Shown: positions 15,494-25,957, counted from the stretch's first letter. The stretch: 40,668 nucleotides of DNA from Caldilineaceae bacterium SB0662_bin_25 (GCA_009840225.1 VXOE01000043.1:1-40668); one strand, 5' to 3'. Notes: generated by a model not told the origin, from the letters alone. Numbers and translations are program-made.

Positions 15494-16525
15494 CTATCGC
15501 TGCCGGTTTTGGTCCGGTATTGCATCGAGCTCAGCGATCTGCTCATTTATCTCCTTCGCTCCTCGGCCTAGAACATGCTGCGCAAGGTCCCGGCCCAACT
15601 GCTCCGCCCCGCCAGGCGAGCCGCTCATTCGGGCATCGACCTGGCGGCTGCCGTCCGGCGCGCTGACCCGGCCCCAAAGTCGCAGAATTCTACCCGACTT
15701 AGTTTTTGCCGGGCTGCCTACATCCTCGCCAGCTCCGTTGCAAGCTCCCAGCGCGCCAACCGAAGCGCGACAGCCTCCTCCAAGTTCGTCAAGGAAGGCC
15801 CGCTCAGCCGTCACTGCCGCGCGTGCCTCCCTGTCATCAATGCCCCCAAAAAAGGCCAGCCATTCAGCCTCCGGCCTGCACTGCACTGCCAGCGCCCCCT
15901 GACCCGGGGCCGGCAACATCGTCCCGAATGGCAGCGTAGCCGAAATACGATCCGCCAGGCCCAACCGCTTCAGCCCGGCCACCGCAAGAACCACGGCGTC
16001 ATACTCGCCGGCCGGATCGAGCGCTTTGCGCACACGCGTATCCACATTGCCGCGAATAGCCACGATCCGCAGGTCCGGGCGCCTCGCCAGCAACTGGGCT
16101 GCACGTCGCCGGCTGCCCGTACCGACCACACCCCCTTCGCGAAGCACCGAGAGACCGTCCTCGAGCGTCTCTTTTGCCTCACACGCGTCCCGTACAACCA
16201 GCGCGTCTGCTACATCGCCCCTGGCCGGAATCGCGCCCAGAACCAACCCTTCAGGATCAGCAACAGGCAGGTCCTTCAAGCTGTGGACGGCTCCGTCAAT
16301 TCTGCCCTCCCGCAGCCTCTCTTCCAGTTCCAGCGTGAACAGCCCTTTTCCGCCAATGCTCGGCAGAGGTCGGTCCTTAAGCTTGTCCCCCTTGGTCTGG
16401 ATGATGACCGTTTCGACTGACAAACCAGGATACAGCGCGCGCAAACGCGTAGCCACATGCTCAGTCTGCCATAGGGCCAGCGCCGAACCTCGGCTGCCTA
16501 GACGGATATGACGAGGGGTGGACAT
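15494..16525 (-). CDS. hemC: Porphobilinogen deaminase (hydroxymethylbilane synthase)
   Basis: Protein of 343 residues that polymerises four porphobilinogens to hydroxymethylbilane. The catalytic Asp is D85 in HSLKDLP, and the dipyrromethane cofactor Cys is C252 in GGGCRASVGALG. Length is slightly above the usual 310 or so because of a tail rich in charged residues. The ATG at 16525 has AGGA immediately before it, too close for a standard ribosome site, so the start is moderately certain. First gene of the heme operon; its promoter lies about 130 bases upstream. Confidence 0.95.
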   Translation of the reverse strand: MSTPRHIRLGSRGSALALWQTEHVATRLRALYPGLSVETVIIQTKGDKLKDRPLPSIGGKGLFTLELEERLREGRIDGAVHSLKDLPVADPEGLVLGAIPARGDVADALVVRDACEAKETLEDGLSVLREGGVVGTGSRRRAAQLLARRPDLRIVAIRGNVDTRVRKALDPAGEYDAVVLAVAGLKRLGLADRISATLPFGTMLPAPGQGALAVQCRPEAEWLAFFGGIDDREARAAVTAERAFLDELGGGCRASVGALGACNGAGEDVGSPAKTKSGRILRLWGRVSAPDGSRQVDARMSGSPGGAEQLGRDLAQHVLGRGAKEINEQIAELDAIPDQNRQR

Positions 16526-16586
16526 TCCTGGTCGGAAACGGTCGCCTTGCCGCCAACACCTGCTTCGGTCGCGGCACGTTTAGTCG

Positions 16587-16622
16587 GCCCAGCCCAAACG
16601 CGAAGAAATCTGCTGGCTGGGC
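16587..16622 (-). promoter_or_regulatory. Inverted repeat in the heme operon leader
   Basis: GCCCAGCC (16587-16594) and its complement GGCTGGGC (16615-16622) bracket a 20-base loop in the predicted 5' leader of hemC. It could form a stem in the transcript or bind a protein. No known riboswitch is recognised. Confidence 0.35.
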
Positions 16623-16656
16623 AAATCGCAATACTCTCTATCTCAGCGATGGGGTA

Positions 16657-16685
16657 AGGATAGCAGTAGCCCATTCACTGGTCAA
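16657..16685 (-). promoter_or_regulatory. Promoter of the heme operon
   Basis: On the minus strand TTGACC (16680-16685) and TATCCT (16657-16662) are 17 bases apart. The -10 is extended by TG (TG-C-TATCCT). The predicted leader before hemC is about 125 bases. Confidence 0.6.
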
Positions 16686-17438
16686 ATGTAGCCGTTCTGA
16701 GGCCCAATCCCGAACTGTCTGGCCGCACCAGCCCGCCCTCCAAACCAGAGAACGAAGATCCACCGCGCCAGCACAGTTCGTCTGCCGGCAATACTGTCAA
16801 TCGACGATTCATTCCACTCGGTCAATCTGCACACCCTGCCGAAGCGGCCTCAGGGCTCTCTCCTCTCCTCGCTCCTCTTCGCACCGGAGTGCTTGCGCCG
16901 CCAAGAGCAGGCAAAAGCTGTCCCTGTAAGGTATTTCAGGTGCCGCAAACGCCGGAAAGCCCTTCAGTAACGCTGAAATCTCTACCAGTTCGGGTGACTA
17001 CTCAGCCGGAGTCAGTTCGCGACGCCAGACGAGGCGAACCAAGTTATCGCTGCTCTCACAACTATCAACCGCAAACTGCTGCTTTCATTGACCGCTGACT
17101 TCTGATCATTGACTATTGCAGTTATGGGCGGTCGGCCGCAAGCGGGTGCGCGGCAATTCGACGTTGGCCGCCCGCGGCGGCCGGTGCTTCCCCCATCCCG
17201 CGTCGTGGCGGGTTCCAACTGTGACCAGCGCAGGCAAGGCGGGCGAAGCAATGCCCAATCTGGCCTGAGGTACGGGGCTATGGCCATCAAGAGCCCGCCA
17301 CAGAAATCATGACGGTGCGGTCTGTCATTCCGGACCCAGGCAGAAGGCACACGGTGCGTACACAAAAAAGGTCTAGCAGTTACCGATTCTCCACAATCCT
17401 GCGATAGAATCTGACGTAGGTAACTGCGGCAGTGTCTA
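16686..17438. other. Long non-coding stretch between heme and pyrimidine operons
   Basis: About 750 bases between the divergent hem and pyrC promoters hold no reading frame with a ribosome site or recognisable product. The minus-strand open frame reaching into pyrC is only its shadow. The stretch contains one copy of a 26-base repeat (17110-17135) that recurs near the right edge of the window. No RNA gene is recognised. Confidence 0.5.
17110..17135 (+). repeat. Dispersed intergenic repeat, copy 1
   Basis: This 26-base stretch starts TGACTA and ends TGGGCGGTCGG. It matches 40612-40637 at 22 of 26 positions. Both copies are intergenic, and TGAC/TGACT-rich sequence precedes both. Confidence 0.5.
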
Positions 17439-17467
17439 TTGCCGCATCCGCGACATTCAAGTAAAAT
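17439..17467 (+). promoter_or_regulatory. Promoter of pyrC-pyrB
   Basis: TTGCCG (17439-17444) and TAAAAT (17462-17467) are 17 bases apart. Initiation near 17474 leaves a leader of about 27 bases, too short for an attenuator. Control by PyrR-type leader folding therefore looks unlikely. Confidence 0.55.
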
Positions 17468-17500
17468 GGAGCAGTTTATTCTGAACTCGGTTGGGAACCT

Positions 17501-18706
17501 ATGACGACTCTGCGCCTGCCCGGCCTCATTGATGCACACGTCCATCTCCGCGAACCGGGCTACACACAGAAAGAGGATCTCCATTCCGGCACTCGCGCTG
17601 CCTTGGCCGGCGGCGTGACGACCGTGCTCGACATGCCCAACACCGTTCCGCCCACCTCCACTCCGGCCAATTTCCAGGAAAAGGTGCGACTGGCGGAAGA
17701 AAAGGCAGTTTGTGATGTTGGGCTGTTTGTCGGCGCAACCGTCGCCGATGTCGATGCCTACCTCCCGGTTGCGTCGCAAGCTTGCGGCCTAAAAATCTAC
17801 GTCAACGAAACATTCGGCAGCCTGCGGATCGAAGAGCTGGGTCTACTCCATCGCCTCTTCCGCACGTGGGCGCAGCGCGCCGATGAAATAGACGGCTGGA
17901 GACGGGCCGCAACAAACACCGGGAACCGGCGCAACAGCCCAGTGCAGGCAGCCGCCTCCACACTTGGCCCTGTCGCCGTTCACGCCGAAGAGCTGATGGT
18001 ACCCGTCTGTCTGACTCTCAGCCATCTGTACCAGGTCCCCTTGCATATCGTACACGTCAGCCGCCGCAGCGAGATCGAGCTCATCCGCGCCGCCAAAGAG
18101 AGGGGCATCCCGGTCACCTGCGAGGCCACCCCCCACCACCTCTTTCTGACCGAAGAGGACTACATGCGCGGCGGCAACCGTTTTGACATGCGGCCCAAAC
18201 TGGCCGCACAGGACGATGTGGCGGCCCTGTGGGAAAACCTCGAAACAATTGATATCTTCGCCACCGACCACGCGCCGCATACCTTGTCAGAAAAAGGCAT
18301 GCAGTCACCAGTAGAAGTCGAGAGCAAGGACGAATCTGGTGGCAGTACGCACACTCCGATGCCTGGAGTGCCGGGCGTCGAAACCATGCTCCCCCTTCTG
18401 CTAACAGCTGTCGACGCCGGCCGGCTTGAACTGGACGACCTGCTCCTGCGCTGCGTCGACAATCCACGCCGCATCTATGGTCTCACGGAGCAGCCGCAGA
18501 CCTGGGTCGAAGTGGACTTGGACAAGTCGTATGAACTGGACGACTCGGGCATGCGCACACGTTGCGGCTGGACGCCCTTTGCCGGCTGGCCGGTGAAAGG
18601 CCGCGTCGACAAAGTCGTGTTGAGGGGTGAAACTGTCTTTGACGGAGAACGGGTCCTGGCAACTCCCGGCACTGGGCGCGTACTGTTCCAAGAGCGTGCG
18701 CAATGA
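17501..18706 (+). CDS. pyrC: Dihydroorotase, CAD-like type
   Basis: Protein of 401 residues that cyclises carbamoyl aspartate to dihydroorotate in pyrimidine synthesis. The binuclear zinc residues are visible: H13 and H15 in [10 protein letters not shown], carboxylated K98 in [10 protein letters not shown]161 in VAVHAEE, H185 in IVHVS, and D256 in FATDHAPHT. The LKIYVNETF loop and the C-terminal WTPF-G-PVKG-V segment recall the dihydroorotase domain of animal CAD more than typical bacterial PyrC. Two insertions relative to CAD, around residues 126-155 and 266-286, are visible. Upstream of pyrB by 146 bases, on the same strand. Confidence 0.93.
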   Translation: MTTLRLPGLIDAHVHLREPGYTQKEDLHSGTRAALAGGVTTVLDMPNTVPPTSTPANFQEKVRLAEEKAVCDVGLFVGATVADVDAYLPVASQACGLKIYVNETFGSLRIEELGLLHRLFRTWAQRADEIDGWRRAATNTGNRRNSPVQAAASTLGPVAVHAEELMVPVCLTLSHLYQVPLHIVHVSRRSEIELIRAAKERGIPVTCEATPHHLFLTEEDYMRGGNRFDMRPKLAAQDDVAALWENLETIDIFATDHAPHTLSEKGMQSPVEVESKDESGGSTHTPMPGVPGVETMLPLLLTAVDAGRLELDDLLLRCVDNPRRIYGLTEQPQTWVEVDLDKSYELDDSGMRTRCGWTPFAGWPVKGRVDKVVLRGETVFDGERVLATPGTGRVLFQERAQ

Positions 18707-18852
18707 AAATGGAATGCCGGCCTGACTCCGATCCCCACCTTACATACAACGAAAAAGGCGTGGGTGGGCGATGCCGGTCTCTAGACTGCGATGTGTCGGC
18801 TTGAGCGCACTCTTGGCGTGAGCTTTAATCGGAGAGCACAGGTAAGGAGAAT

Positions 18853-19794
<942 letters not shown>

Positions 19795-20150
19795 CCGCGA
19801 ATGCCAGACTTGTATTCTCCTACGATTCCGTTCAGCTCCCCCTCCTGCGTTGACAGGACCAACTCTATTTCTGTTGACCACCGGCTTCGATTGCTTACCA
19901 AAAATTCACTATGATTTTGACGTCAAGACTGCTCTCCTCTATAATTTCCTCTAGCCCGTCCCGTGGAGGATGTAATAGTGCTGTCCTTTGCTTGAAGGGA
20001 TTAGGTAGCCGTTCAAAGTCGAATTCCCCGGCTTCTGGAGTCAACAAAGGATTCACCAGTTGAAAAAAGCGGAGTACCAATTCCGCCCGACTGGGTCGGA
20101 TGCGCCCTGATTCCCACATGGCGCACCTTGGATGCAGAAGGAAGGTAAGT
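19795..20150 (+). other. Intergenic stretch with fabF promoter and long leader
   Basis: These 356 bases hold no gene. They contain the fabF promoter (19917-19945) and a predicted leader of about 200 bases. No clear FapR-type palindrome or riboswitch is recognised. The only features before fabF are its ribosome site (AAGGAAGG at 20138-20145) and an A-rich patch near 20060. Confidence 0.5.
19917..19945 (+). promoter_or_regulatory. Near-consensus sigma70 promoter of fabF
   Basis: TTGACG (19917-19922) and a perfect TATAAT (19940-19945) are 17 bases apart, one of the two best promoters in the window. Initiation near 19952 gives a 5' leader of about 200 bases. Confidence 0.8.
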
Positions 20151-21380
20151 ATGAAACGGATTGTGATCACAGGCATGGGCGCGATCACACCCATTGGCAA
20201 CGACCCGGGCACTTTCTGGAAAAACCTGCTGCTAGGAAAGTCCGGCGCTGGCGCGTTGACCCTGTTTGATGCCGGCGATATGCCCTACAACATCGCTTGC
20301 GAGGTAAAGGAGTTCGACGCGCGGCAGTACATGGATCGAAAGTTCATTCGGCGTACGGCACGCGCCACGCAGTTTGCCGTTGCCGCCACTAAGCAGGCGT
20401 TGACCGACTCCTATCTCGAAATCACCGACGCGAATCGTGATGAAATTGGTGTGATGATGGCCACTGGCGGCGGCGGCATCATCGAAATCGAGTACGCCAC
20501 CGAAAAACTGGTCGAAAAGTCCTGGAAGACCGTGGGCCCCTTTGTTGTGCCCAGTGCCATGGCCAACGCCGCCAGTTGTGTCGTCTCTATGGCGGTAGGC
20601 GCGCGCGGTCCGGTCATGACCAGCGCCGCCGCCTGCGCCAGCGGCCATTACTCGATTCTGGAGGCGTTCCACTTTCTACAGAGGGGCGAAGCCGACGTGA
20701 TGATCGCCGGCGGCACCGAATCGGCCATTTCAATGTTGACTTTTGCCGCATTCGGCAATATGGGGCCTCTCTCCAAAGACACTGACAGGCCGCAGCAGGC
20801 CTGCCGCCCCTTCTCTATCGATCGCAATGGCTTTGTAAGCGGTGAAGGTGCAGTTGCGATGATCATGGAAACCGAGGAGCATGCCAAGGCACGCGGCGCC
20901 GAGATCTACGCCGAAGTCCTCGGCGGCGCGCTGACTGGAGACGCCTACCACCTCACCGCGCCCGACCCCAGCGCCGACGGCGCCAGCCGTGCCATTCAGA
21001 AAGCCCTGCGCTTTTCCAACCTCGCTCCCGAAGATGTGGACCTGATCCTCGCCCACGGTACTGGCACCGAGCTGAACGATGAGGTCGAAGCGCTCGCTAT
21101 CCGCCAGGTCTTCGGCCAGCCGACGCCGAAGACCACCAGCATAAAAAGTATGGTCGGCCATGCCTTGGGAGCCGCCGGAGCAGAGTCAGCGCTGGCCGCG
21201 GTCATGGCCATCCGCGAGAACATCATCCCCCCCACGATCAACTACACCGAAGACCCGGAGTTGGGCGTCGACGTAGTCGGCAATGAACTTCTCGATTTCC
21301 CCGTCCGCTGCGCAATCGTCAACGCCTTTGGCTTCGGTGGTCAGAATGTCGTTGCTGCCATTGGTGAATACGACGGCTGA
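20151..21380 (+). CDS. fabF: 3-oxoacyl-ACP synthase II
   Basis: Protein of 409 residues with the condensing-enzyme fold. The Cys-His-His triad is visible: C162 in SAAACASGH, H302 in AHGTGTELND and H337 in KSMVGHALGAAG. FabF elongates acyl-ACP with malonyl-ACP in fatty acid synthesis. The frame is open from 20100, but MKRIVITGMG at 20151 is the family's usual start and follows AAGGAAGG. No other fab gene or acpP is adjacent, so this copy is outside a fab operon. FabF-like proteins also serve in secondary metabolism, but the sequence looks housekeeping. Confidence 0.94.
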   Translation: MKRIVITGMGAITPIGNDPGTFWKNLLLGKSGAGALTLFDAGDMPYNIACEVKEFDARQYMDRKFIRRTARATQFAVAATKQALTDSYLEITDANRDEIGVMMATGGGGIIEIEYATEKLVEKSWKTVGPFVVPSAMANAASCVVSMAVGARGPVMTSAAACASGHYSILEAFHFLQRGEADVMIAGGTESAISMLTFAAFGNMGPLSKDTDRPQQACRPFSIDRNGFVSGEGAVAMIMETEEHAKARGAEIYAEVLGGALTGDAYHLTAPDPSADGASRAIQKALRFSNLAPEDVDLILAHGTGTELNDEVEALAIRQVFGQPTPKTTSIKSMVGHALGAAGAESALAAVMAIRENIIPPTINYTEDPELGVDVVGNELLDFPVRCAIVNAFGFGGQNVVAAIGEYDG

Positions 21381-21464
21381 CTGTGAGTTGCTTTGCCCCA
21401 TAGCCGCACTGGATCGGATGAAGGCGCCAGGACAATTGAACCGGCTGCCCTATCCGAAGCTTCT

Positions 21465-21869
21465 CTACAGAATCCCCCAAATTCGCGTCAAGCCCGCTAG
21501 TACCAACAGCCCCGCTACGAGGAAGGTCAGTGCTCCATTCCGCAAACGCACCGTCTCGTCCGACCTCTTAGTCCATATCCAGCCGGCGTGCAATATGATT
21601 ATGGCCAGCAACATCGTAAACGGATGTTCGATTGTGCGCGCTGCATTTGCTCCGATAATGCCCAAACTCGCGCCTATACCCCACAGGATCAGCCCCAACA
21701 GCAGTTGAATGTCCACCACGATGATAGCGTACGTTCCGATGCGCTGCTCTAGCTGACTCCACTCTTGCCCTCGCAACCAGTTGACCAGAAACGCCGCCAC
21801 CGCAACAACCAGTGCCAGTGACGCCAGGTAATGCCAGCCGTCATGGGCCTCTGTGAAAAAATTGTACAT
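21465..21869 (-). CDS. Four-helix membrane protein, possibly cytochrome-b-like
   Basis: Protein of 134 residues with four predicted membrane helices. Conserved-looking histidines sit near helix ends: HDGWHYL at the start, an EH pair before helix 3 (TIEHPFTM) and LHAGWIW within it. This layout recalls small uncharacterised membrane proteins with a HNLLRW-type opening, sometimes labelled cytochrome-b-like, but I cannot confirm heme binding. The frame is open from 21920; the ATG at 21869 (MYNFFTEAHDG) is the more natural start, with AAGGGG about 12 bases before it. It converges on fabF and is divergent from the SDR gene. Confidence 0.6.
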   Translation of the reverse strand: MYNFFTEAHDGWHYLASLALVVAVAAFLVNWLRGQEWSQLEQRIGTYAIIVVDIQLLLGLILWGIGASLGIIGANAARTIEHPFTMLLAIIILHAGWIWTKRSDETVRLRNGALTFLVAGLLVLAGLTRIWGIL

Positions 21870-22096
21870 TGTATGGAAGTTCCCCTTAAGGTAGAAAGAA
21901 TCTCTGGAAACGGGGCACAACTGCCGGCCCGCTTACGATATTATGGCACATGCTGCTTCATTACCGTATGCGATCATCCTATGGAATGGTTGTTTCAGCC
22001 TGCTTCTGGTAGACTTCACGAAAAGTAAGCGTCAACTTTTGGCGGGGCGGGAGACCCCCCTTTCGGCACAACCGAGCTCGATTACCGCTGCTGTCA

Positions 22097-22939
22097 ATGG
22101 GCGGCAGCATGTTGACCAATATGGCGGAGCGTAAGCATTCCAAGAAACTTCAAGGGCAGGTAGCGATCATTACCGGTGGCGGACGCGGCATCGGAGCCGC
22201 TGCCGCCCACCTGTTGGCCTCCGCCGGCGCAGCTGTGATCCTCACCGCCCGCAGCGAAGACCAGATCGAAGCAGTTGCCAGGCATATCCGCCTTGCGGGG
22301 GCGCGGGCTATCGCTGTGCCTTGCGATGTAACGAACTCTGAAGAGATCGAAGAGGTTGTCGAGGCGGCCCTCACCCAGTTCGACCGGGTCGATATTCTGG
22401 TCAACAACGCCGCCGTCATCTGGCCGGTAGAGCAGGTCTTTGAGGCTGACCCCGAGGAATGGGCCTACAACATCCACTGCAATCTCGTCGGACCATTTCA
22501 ATTGGCACGCAATGTGCTTCCGGTCATGATCCAACAGGGCTATGGCCGTATTCTTAACATTACCAGCGGCGCGGCTGACAACGTCATGCCCGGTTGGAGT
22601 GCCTACTGCGCCGCCAAGGCCGGGCTCAACATGCTCACCCGCTGCCTGGCCGCGGAGTTACAGGCCGACGGCGTGGCCGGTGTAACCGTAAACGCGCTCG
22701 CACCCGGCATGGTGGACACTGAAATGCAGGCCGACGTTCGCAGCATCGATACCCACGACTCAAACCTGGACTTCAGCCTTTTCCATGAAGCCCACCGACA
22801 CGGCACTTTATTGAGTACCGAATCCGCCGCTCGCCTGATCTATTGGTTAGTCGGCCCTTGGAGCCAGGAACGCTCCGGTCAGATTTTCTCCCGCTCCGAT
22901 GCCCACTGGCTTGAACAAGTAGAACAAGACTTGGCGTAA
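22097..22939 (+). CDS. Short-chain dehydrogenase/reductase
   Basis: Protein of 280 residues with the classical SDR signatures: T26-GGGRGIG (NAD(P) binding), N103-N-A, and the catalytic S157, Y170 and K174. It oxidises or reduces an alcohol or ketone; the substrate is not evident. In-frame ATG codons at 22097, 22109 and 22121 lack a clear ribosome site, so the N-terminus is uncertain by up to eight residues. The next gene, icd, starts 37 bases downstream on the same strand, suggesting co-transcription, although no metabolic link is obvious. Confidence 0.88.
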   Translation: MGGSMLTNMAERKHSKKLQGQVAIITGGGRGIGAAAAHLLASAGAAVILTARSEDQIEAVARHIRLAGARAIAVPCDVTNSEEIEEVVEAALTQFDRVDILVNNAAVIWPVEQVFEADPEEWAYNIHCNLVGPFQLARNVLPVMIQQGYGRILNITSGAADNVMPGWSAYCAAKAGLNMLTRCLAAELQADGVAGVTVNALAPGMVDTEMQADVRSIDTHDSNLDFSLFHEAHRHGTLLSTESAARLIYWLVGPWSQERSGQIFSRSDAHWLEQVEQDLA

Positions 22940-22976
22940 CACTTACTATACCAACCCATTTGGAGGCTTTTCACTG

Positions 22977-24242
22977 ATGGCATATGAACGGATAGTCGTT
23001 CCCAGCGATGGCAAAAGGATCGACATCGATCAGGATGGAAATCTGCAGGTACCGGACAATCCCATTGTCTGCTTTATCGAAGGCGATGGCACCGGTCCTG
23101 ACATCTGGGCGGCCAGCCAGCCCGTACTGGATGAGGCCGTGGCCAAGGCCTACGGCGGACAGAAAAAGATCGTTTGGATGGAGGTCTACGCTGGGGACAA
23201 AGCCAATGACGTCTACAACGAGATCGTCTGGTTGCCGCAGGAAACCTTGGACGCCATCGATGACCATATGGTCGCGCTTAAAGGCCCTCTGACGACCCCG
23301 GTTGGCGGCGGCATTCGCAGCATCAACGTCGCTTTGCGTCAGCGCCTGGATCTCTACGCCTGCGTTCGTCCCGTTCGTTACTTCAACGGCGTCCCCAGCC
23401 CGGTAAGGCATCCGGAGCTGGTTGACATGGTGATATTTCGCGAAAATACTGAAGATATTTACGCCGGCATAGAATTCGAAGAAGGCACTGAGGAGGCCGA
23501 GCGCTTCAAACAGTTGTTCAGTTCGGCTTTCGCCGAAAGCTATGCCAAAGTGCGCTTCCCAGACACAGCCGGCTTCGGAGTCAAACCCGTCAGCCGGGAA
23601 GGCACCGATCGCCTCGTACGCGCCTCCATCCAATACGCGCTCGACAACGGTCGCGAGAGCGTCACTCTTGTGCATAAAGGCAACATTATGAAGTTCACCG
23701 AGGGCGCTTTCCGAAACTGGGGCTACCAGACCGCCGACCAGAGCTTCGGCGCGCAACTCCTGGACGGCGGTCCCTGGCGTCACCTGCCTGCCGCAAACGG
23801 CGACGACATAATCATCAAGGACGTCATCGCCGACGCCATGCTGCAACAGATCCTGACGCGACCGGCCGAGTACGATGTGTTGGCAACACTGAATCTCAAC
23901 GGTGACTACATCAGCGACGCCCTCGCTGCCCAGGTGGGCGGCATCGGCATCGCACCCGGCGCAAACATCAACTACGAGACAGGCCGAGCCATCTTCGAAG
24001 CCACCCACGGCACCGCGCCCAAATATACAGGTCAGGATAAGGTGAACCCTTCGTCGGTAATCTTGTCCGGCGAGATGATGCTCCGCCATCTCGGTTGGAA
24101 TGAGGCCGCCGACCTGATTATCCAGGCGATGGAAGAAACCATCGGCCAAAAAAGAGTCACTTACGACTTTGAACGGCTGATGGAAAGCGCCACTCTACTC
24201 AAATGCAGCGAATTCGGCCAGGCCCTGATCGAAAATATGTAG
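22977..24242 (+). CDS. icd: NADP-dependent isocitrate dehydrogenase
   Basis: Protein of 421 residues, like the E. coli enzyme in length and layout. It oxidises isocitrate to 2-oxoglutarate. The substrate loop [12 protein letters not shown] contains S115, equivalent to the Ser phosphorylated by AceK in enterics, and Y162 and K234 are the catalytic pair. NADP specificity is indicated by K349-Y350 in HGTAPKYTG and by Y396 and R400 in [13 protein letters not shown] lies about ten bases before the ATG. It supplies the TCA cycle together with the downstream sdh operon and provides 2-oxoglutarate, the cosubstrate of the PhyH-type oxygenases further on. Confidence 0.96.
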   Translation: MAYERIVVPSDGKRIDIDQDGNLQVPDNPIVCFIEGDGTGPDIWAASQPVLDEAVAKAYGGQKKIVWMEVYAGDKANDVYNEIVWLPQETLDAIDDHMVALKGPLTTPVGGGIRSINVALRQRLDLYACVRPVRYFNGVPSPVRHPELVDMVIFRENTEDIYAGIEFEEGTEEAERFKQLFSSAFAESYAKVRFPDTAGFGVKPVSREGTDRLVRASIQYALDNGRESVTLVHKGNIMKFTEGAFRNWGYQTADQSFGAQLLDGGPWRHLPAANGDDIIIKDVIADAMLQQILTRPAEYDVLATLNLNGDYISDALAAQVGGIGIAPGANINYETGRAIFEATHGTAPKYTGQDKVNPSSVILSGEMMLRHLGWNEAADLIIQAMEETIGQKRVTYDFERLMESATLLKCSEFGQALIENM

Positions 24243-24278
24243 CATTTCGCCCCCGAATCCAGTTGCCCGGATCACAGT

Positions 24279-24301
24279 GGCCCGCGCACTCTGCGCGGGC
24301 C
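24279..24301 (+). terminator. Hairpin after icd
   Basis: A perfect 10-bp inverted repeat (GGCCCGCGCA and TGCGCGGGCC) with a three-base loop stands 36 bases after the icd stop. The following sequence is CTCCCTGTTG with no clear T-run, so it is a strong stem but an imperfect intrinsic terminator. Confidence 0.5.
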
Positions 24302-24367
24302 TCCCTGTTGGCGGCCGTGCCTCCAGCAAGCCACGGAGGAATCTTCATATCCGACTGAACTCTCTCA

Positions 24368-25957
24368 ATGGCAGAAACACTCTATAGACGCTGCCCTGGC
24401 TGCGGCCAATTTGCCCCGGAATCAGAAGACCTCTGCAGTCACTGCGGACGTTCCTTCGACACCCTTCCATTCAAGAACAACGCCAGGAGATGGGGGATCC
24501 AGACCGTGATCGCCGCGATCCTTTTCACTCTGCTGCTGCTCTCTCTTATCTTTGAGTTCCGTCCCCAGATTCTCGGTTCCCCTGCAACGCCGGTGGCAGT
24601 CCTTCCCTCGACACCTACGCCATCCAGCGAAACTGAAATTCGAGAGGTCCACTCTGACGTAGCCTCAAAACCCACCCAGACCCCCATTCCCGAACCGATT
24701 GTTCTTGTCGAGAGAAACATGAATGTTCGCGGTGGACCAGGCACCTACTATCCCATTGTCGGCGCGGCCAAACCGGGCGATCAGTTTCCTATCATCGGCC
24801 GCAACGAGACCAGCGACTGGTGGCGAATCTGGTACTACGGGACTCTGGCATGGATCTATGCCCCTTTGGTGACGACCGCAAATATCGGAGACACTACGAT
24901 CGCAGTTTTCATACCTCCCAAGCTCACTTCCGCCCAGATCTTTCAGAAAGTTTCACCGGCTATCGCGTACGTTCAGACCGAAGAAGCAAGCGGCAGCGGC
25001 GTCCTGTTCGAAGGGCGGTACGTCGTTACCAACCGCCACGTCGTCTATCCCTTCGATACTGCACGCGTCGTCTTCCCCAACGGGGCAGAGTTCGATGGCG
25101 TTCCGGTAAGAGGATGGGACCTGGAGGCCGACCTGGCCGTTCTCGGTCCAGTCGACATCGCCACCGAACCTATACCCCTGATCGACGGTGAGACCACGCC
25201 AATAGGCGCCGACATGTACCTTATCGGGTACCCCGCTGAATTTGAATCTTTCCCGCAGCCGACGATCGTTAAGGGAATCCTGTCCCGCCTGCGTCAGAGT
25301 GATTCGGGCCGGATCACCTACTTCCAGACCGATGCTTCAATCGCTGGCGGCCAGAGCGGCGGCGCGCTTGTCTCGGACACCGGCGCAGTTATCGGCATCA
25401 GCGGCTCCAGTATAGCCGACGGAATGTTCGCGCTGGTGGCTTCTTCAGCCGACCTGCTTCCCCGCATAAGGCAACTCATAGCCGGCGGAGGCGATCCAGT
25501 CGAGGGCGATCGCCGGCGGAGAGCAGCCGTCAACTATGACGGCGGCATCGATCTGCTCGGGTTTGCCCTGGAGCAGGGCGAAGATCGCCTCCCCACGCAA
25601 GAGACCATAGGTCTGAAGCCAGATCTGCCGCTATGGGTGGGCATGCGATGGAGAACTGGCTCTGATCAGCAAGTTGATTTCGCGATCTCGCTCCGCATTC
25701 ATGACGAGTCGGGAAACAGAGTTTTCCAACAAGATGAAGTCCTGACTGACTCAGGGTCCAGGGCCACGAGCCAGTGGCAGGAACAGGAACCTGTCGACAC
25801 CTGGTTTGAACTGGGAATCCCGGCCGACCTTCCACCGGGAGTGTATGAGTTGCGCCTGATCGTTTACAATATCGAGACCCTGACTCCGACAGTTGAGATC
25901 GAAGTCTGGGAGCCGGATGTGCTCCTTGCGCGCATGCGTTGGGGCGAAAGGCAGTAG
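24368..25957 (+). CDS. Membrane-anchored zinc-ribbon, SH3 and trypsin-like serine protease
   Basis: Protein of 529 residues with domains in order. A zinc ribbon has C9-x2-C12 and C23-x2-C26. One membrane helix spans about 43-63. A Thr/Pro-rich linker runs to about 110, then a bacterial SH3 domain (about 111-169) with the NVRGGPGTYYPIVG signature. A trypsin-like protease follows with H224 (TNRHVV), D255 (DLEADLAVL) and S330 (GGQSGGAL). A beta-rich C-terminal region completes it. The ribbon should be cytoplasmic and the protease outside, perhaps bound to the cell wall through SH3. No PDZ domain is visible, unlike DegP. The nearest GGAGGAA is about 26 bases before the ATG, so the start is slightly uncertain. 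Confidence 0.85.
   Translation: MAETLYRRCPGCGQFAPESEDLCSHCGRSFDTLPFKNNARRWGIQTVIAAILFTLLLLSLIFEFRPQILGSPATPVAVLPSTPTPSSETEIREVHSDVASKPTQTPIPEPIVLVERNMNVRGGPGTYYPIVGAAKPGDQFPIIGRNETSDWWRIWYYGTLAWIYAPLVTTANIGDTTIAVFIPPKLTSAQIFQKVSPAIAYVQTEEASGSGVLFEGRYVVTNRHVVYPFDTARVVFPNGAEFDGVPVRGWDLEADLAVLGPVDIATEPIPLIDGETTPIGADMYLIGYPAEFESFPQPTIVKGILSRLRQSDSGRITYFQTDASIAGGQSGGALVSDTGAVIGISGSSIADGMFALVASSADLLPRIRQLIAGGGDPVEGDRRRRAAVNYDGGIDLLGFALEQGEDRLPTQETIGLKPDLPLWVGMRWRTGSDQQVDFAISLRIHDESGNRVFQQDEVLTDSGSRATSQWQEQEPVDTWFELGIPADLPPGVYELRLIVYNIETLTPTVEIEVWEPDVLLARMRWGERQ

Noticed and set aside
17012-17779. Open frame of 255 codons on the minus strand in the hem-pyr gap
   Set aside because: It enters pyrC antisense, has no ribosome site and shows no family features.
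19952-20150. Riboswitch or leader peptide upstream of fabF
   Set aside because: No known motif; the only start codon with a ribosome site reads straight into a stop.
22971-24149. Open frame of 392 codons on the minus strand opposite icd
   Set aside because: Shadow of icd; composition is unlike a folded protein and no family is recognised.
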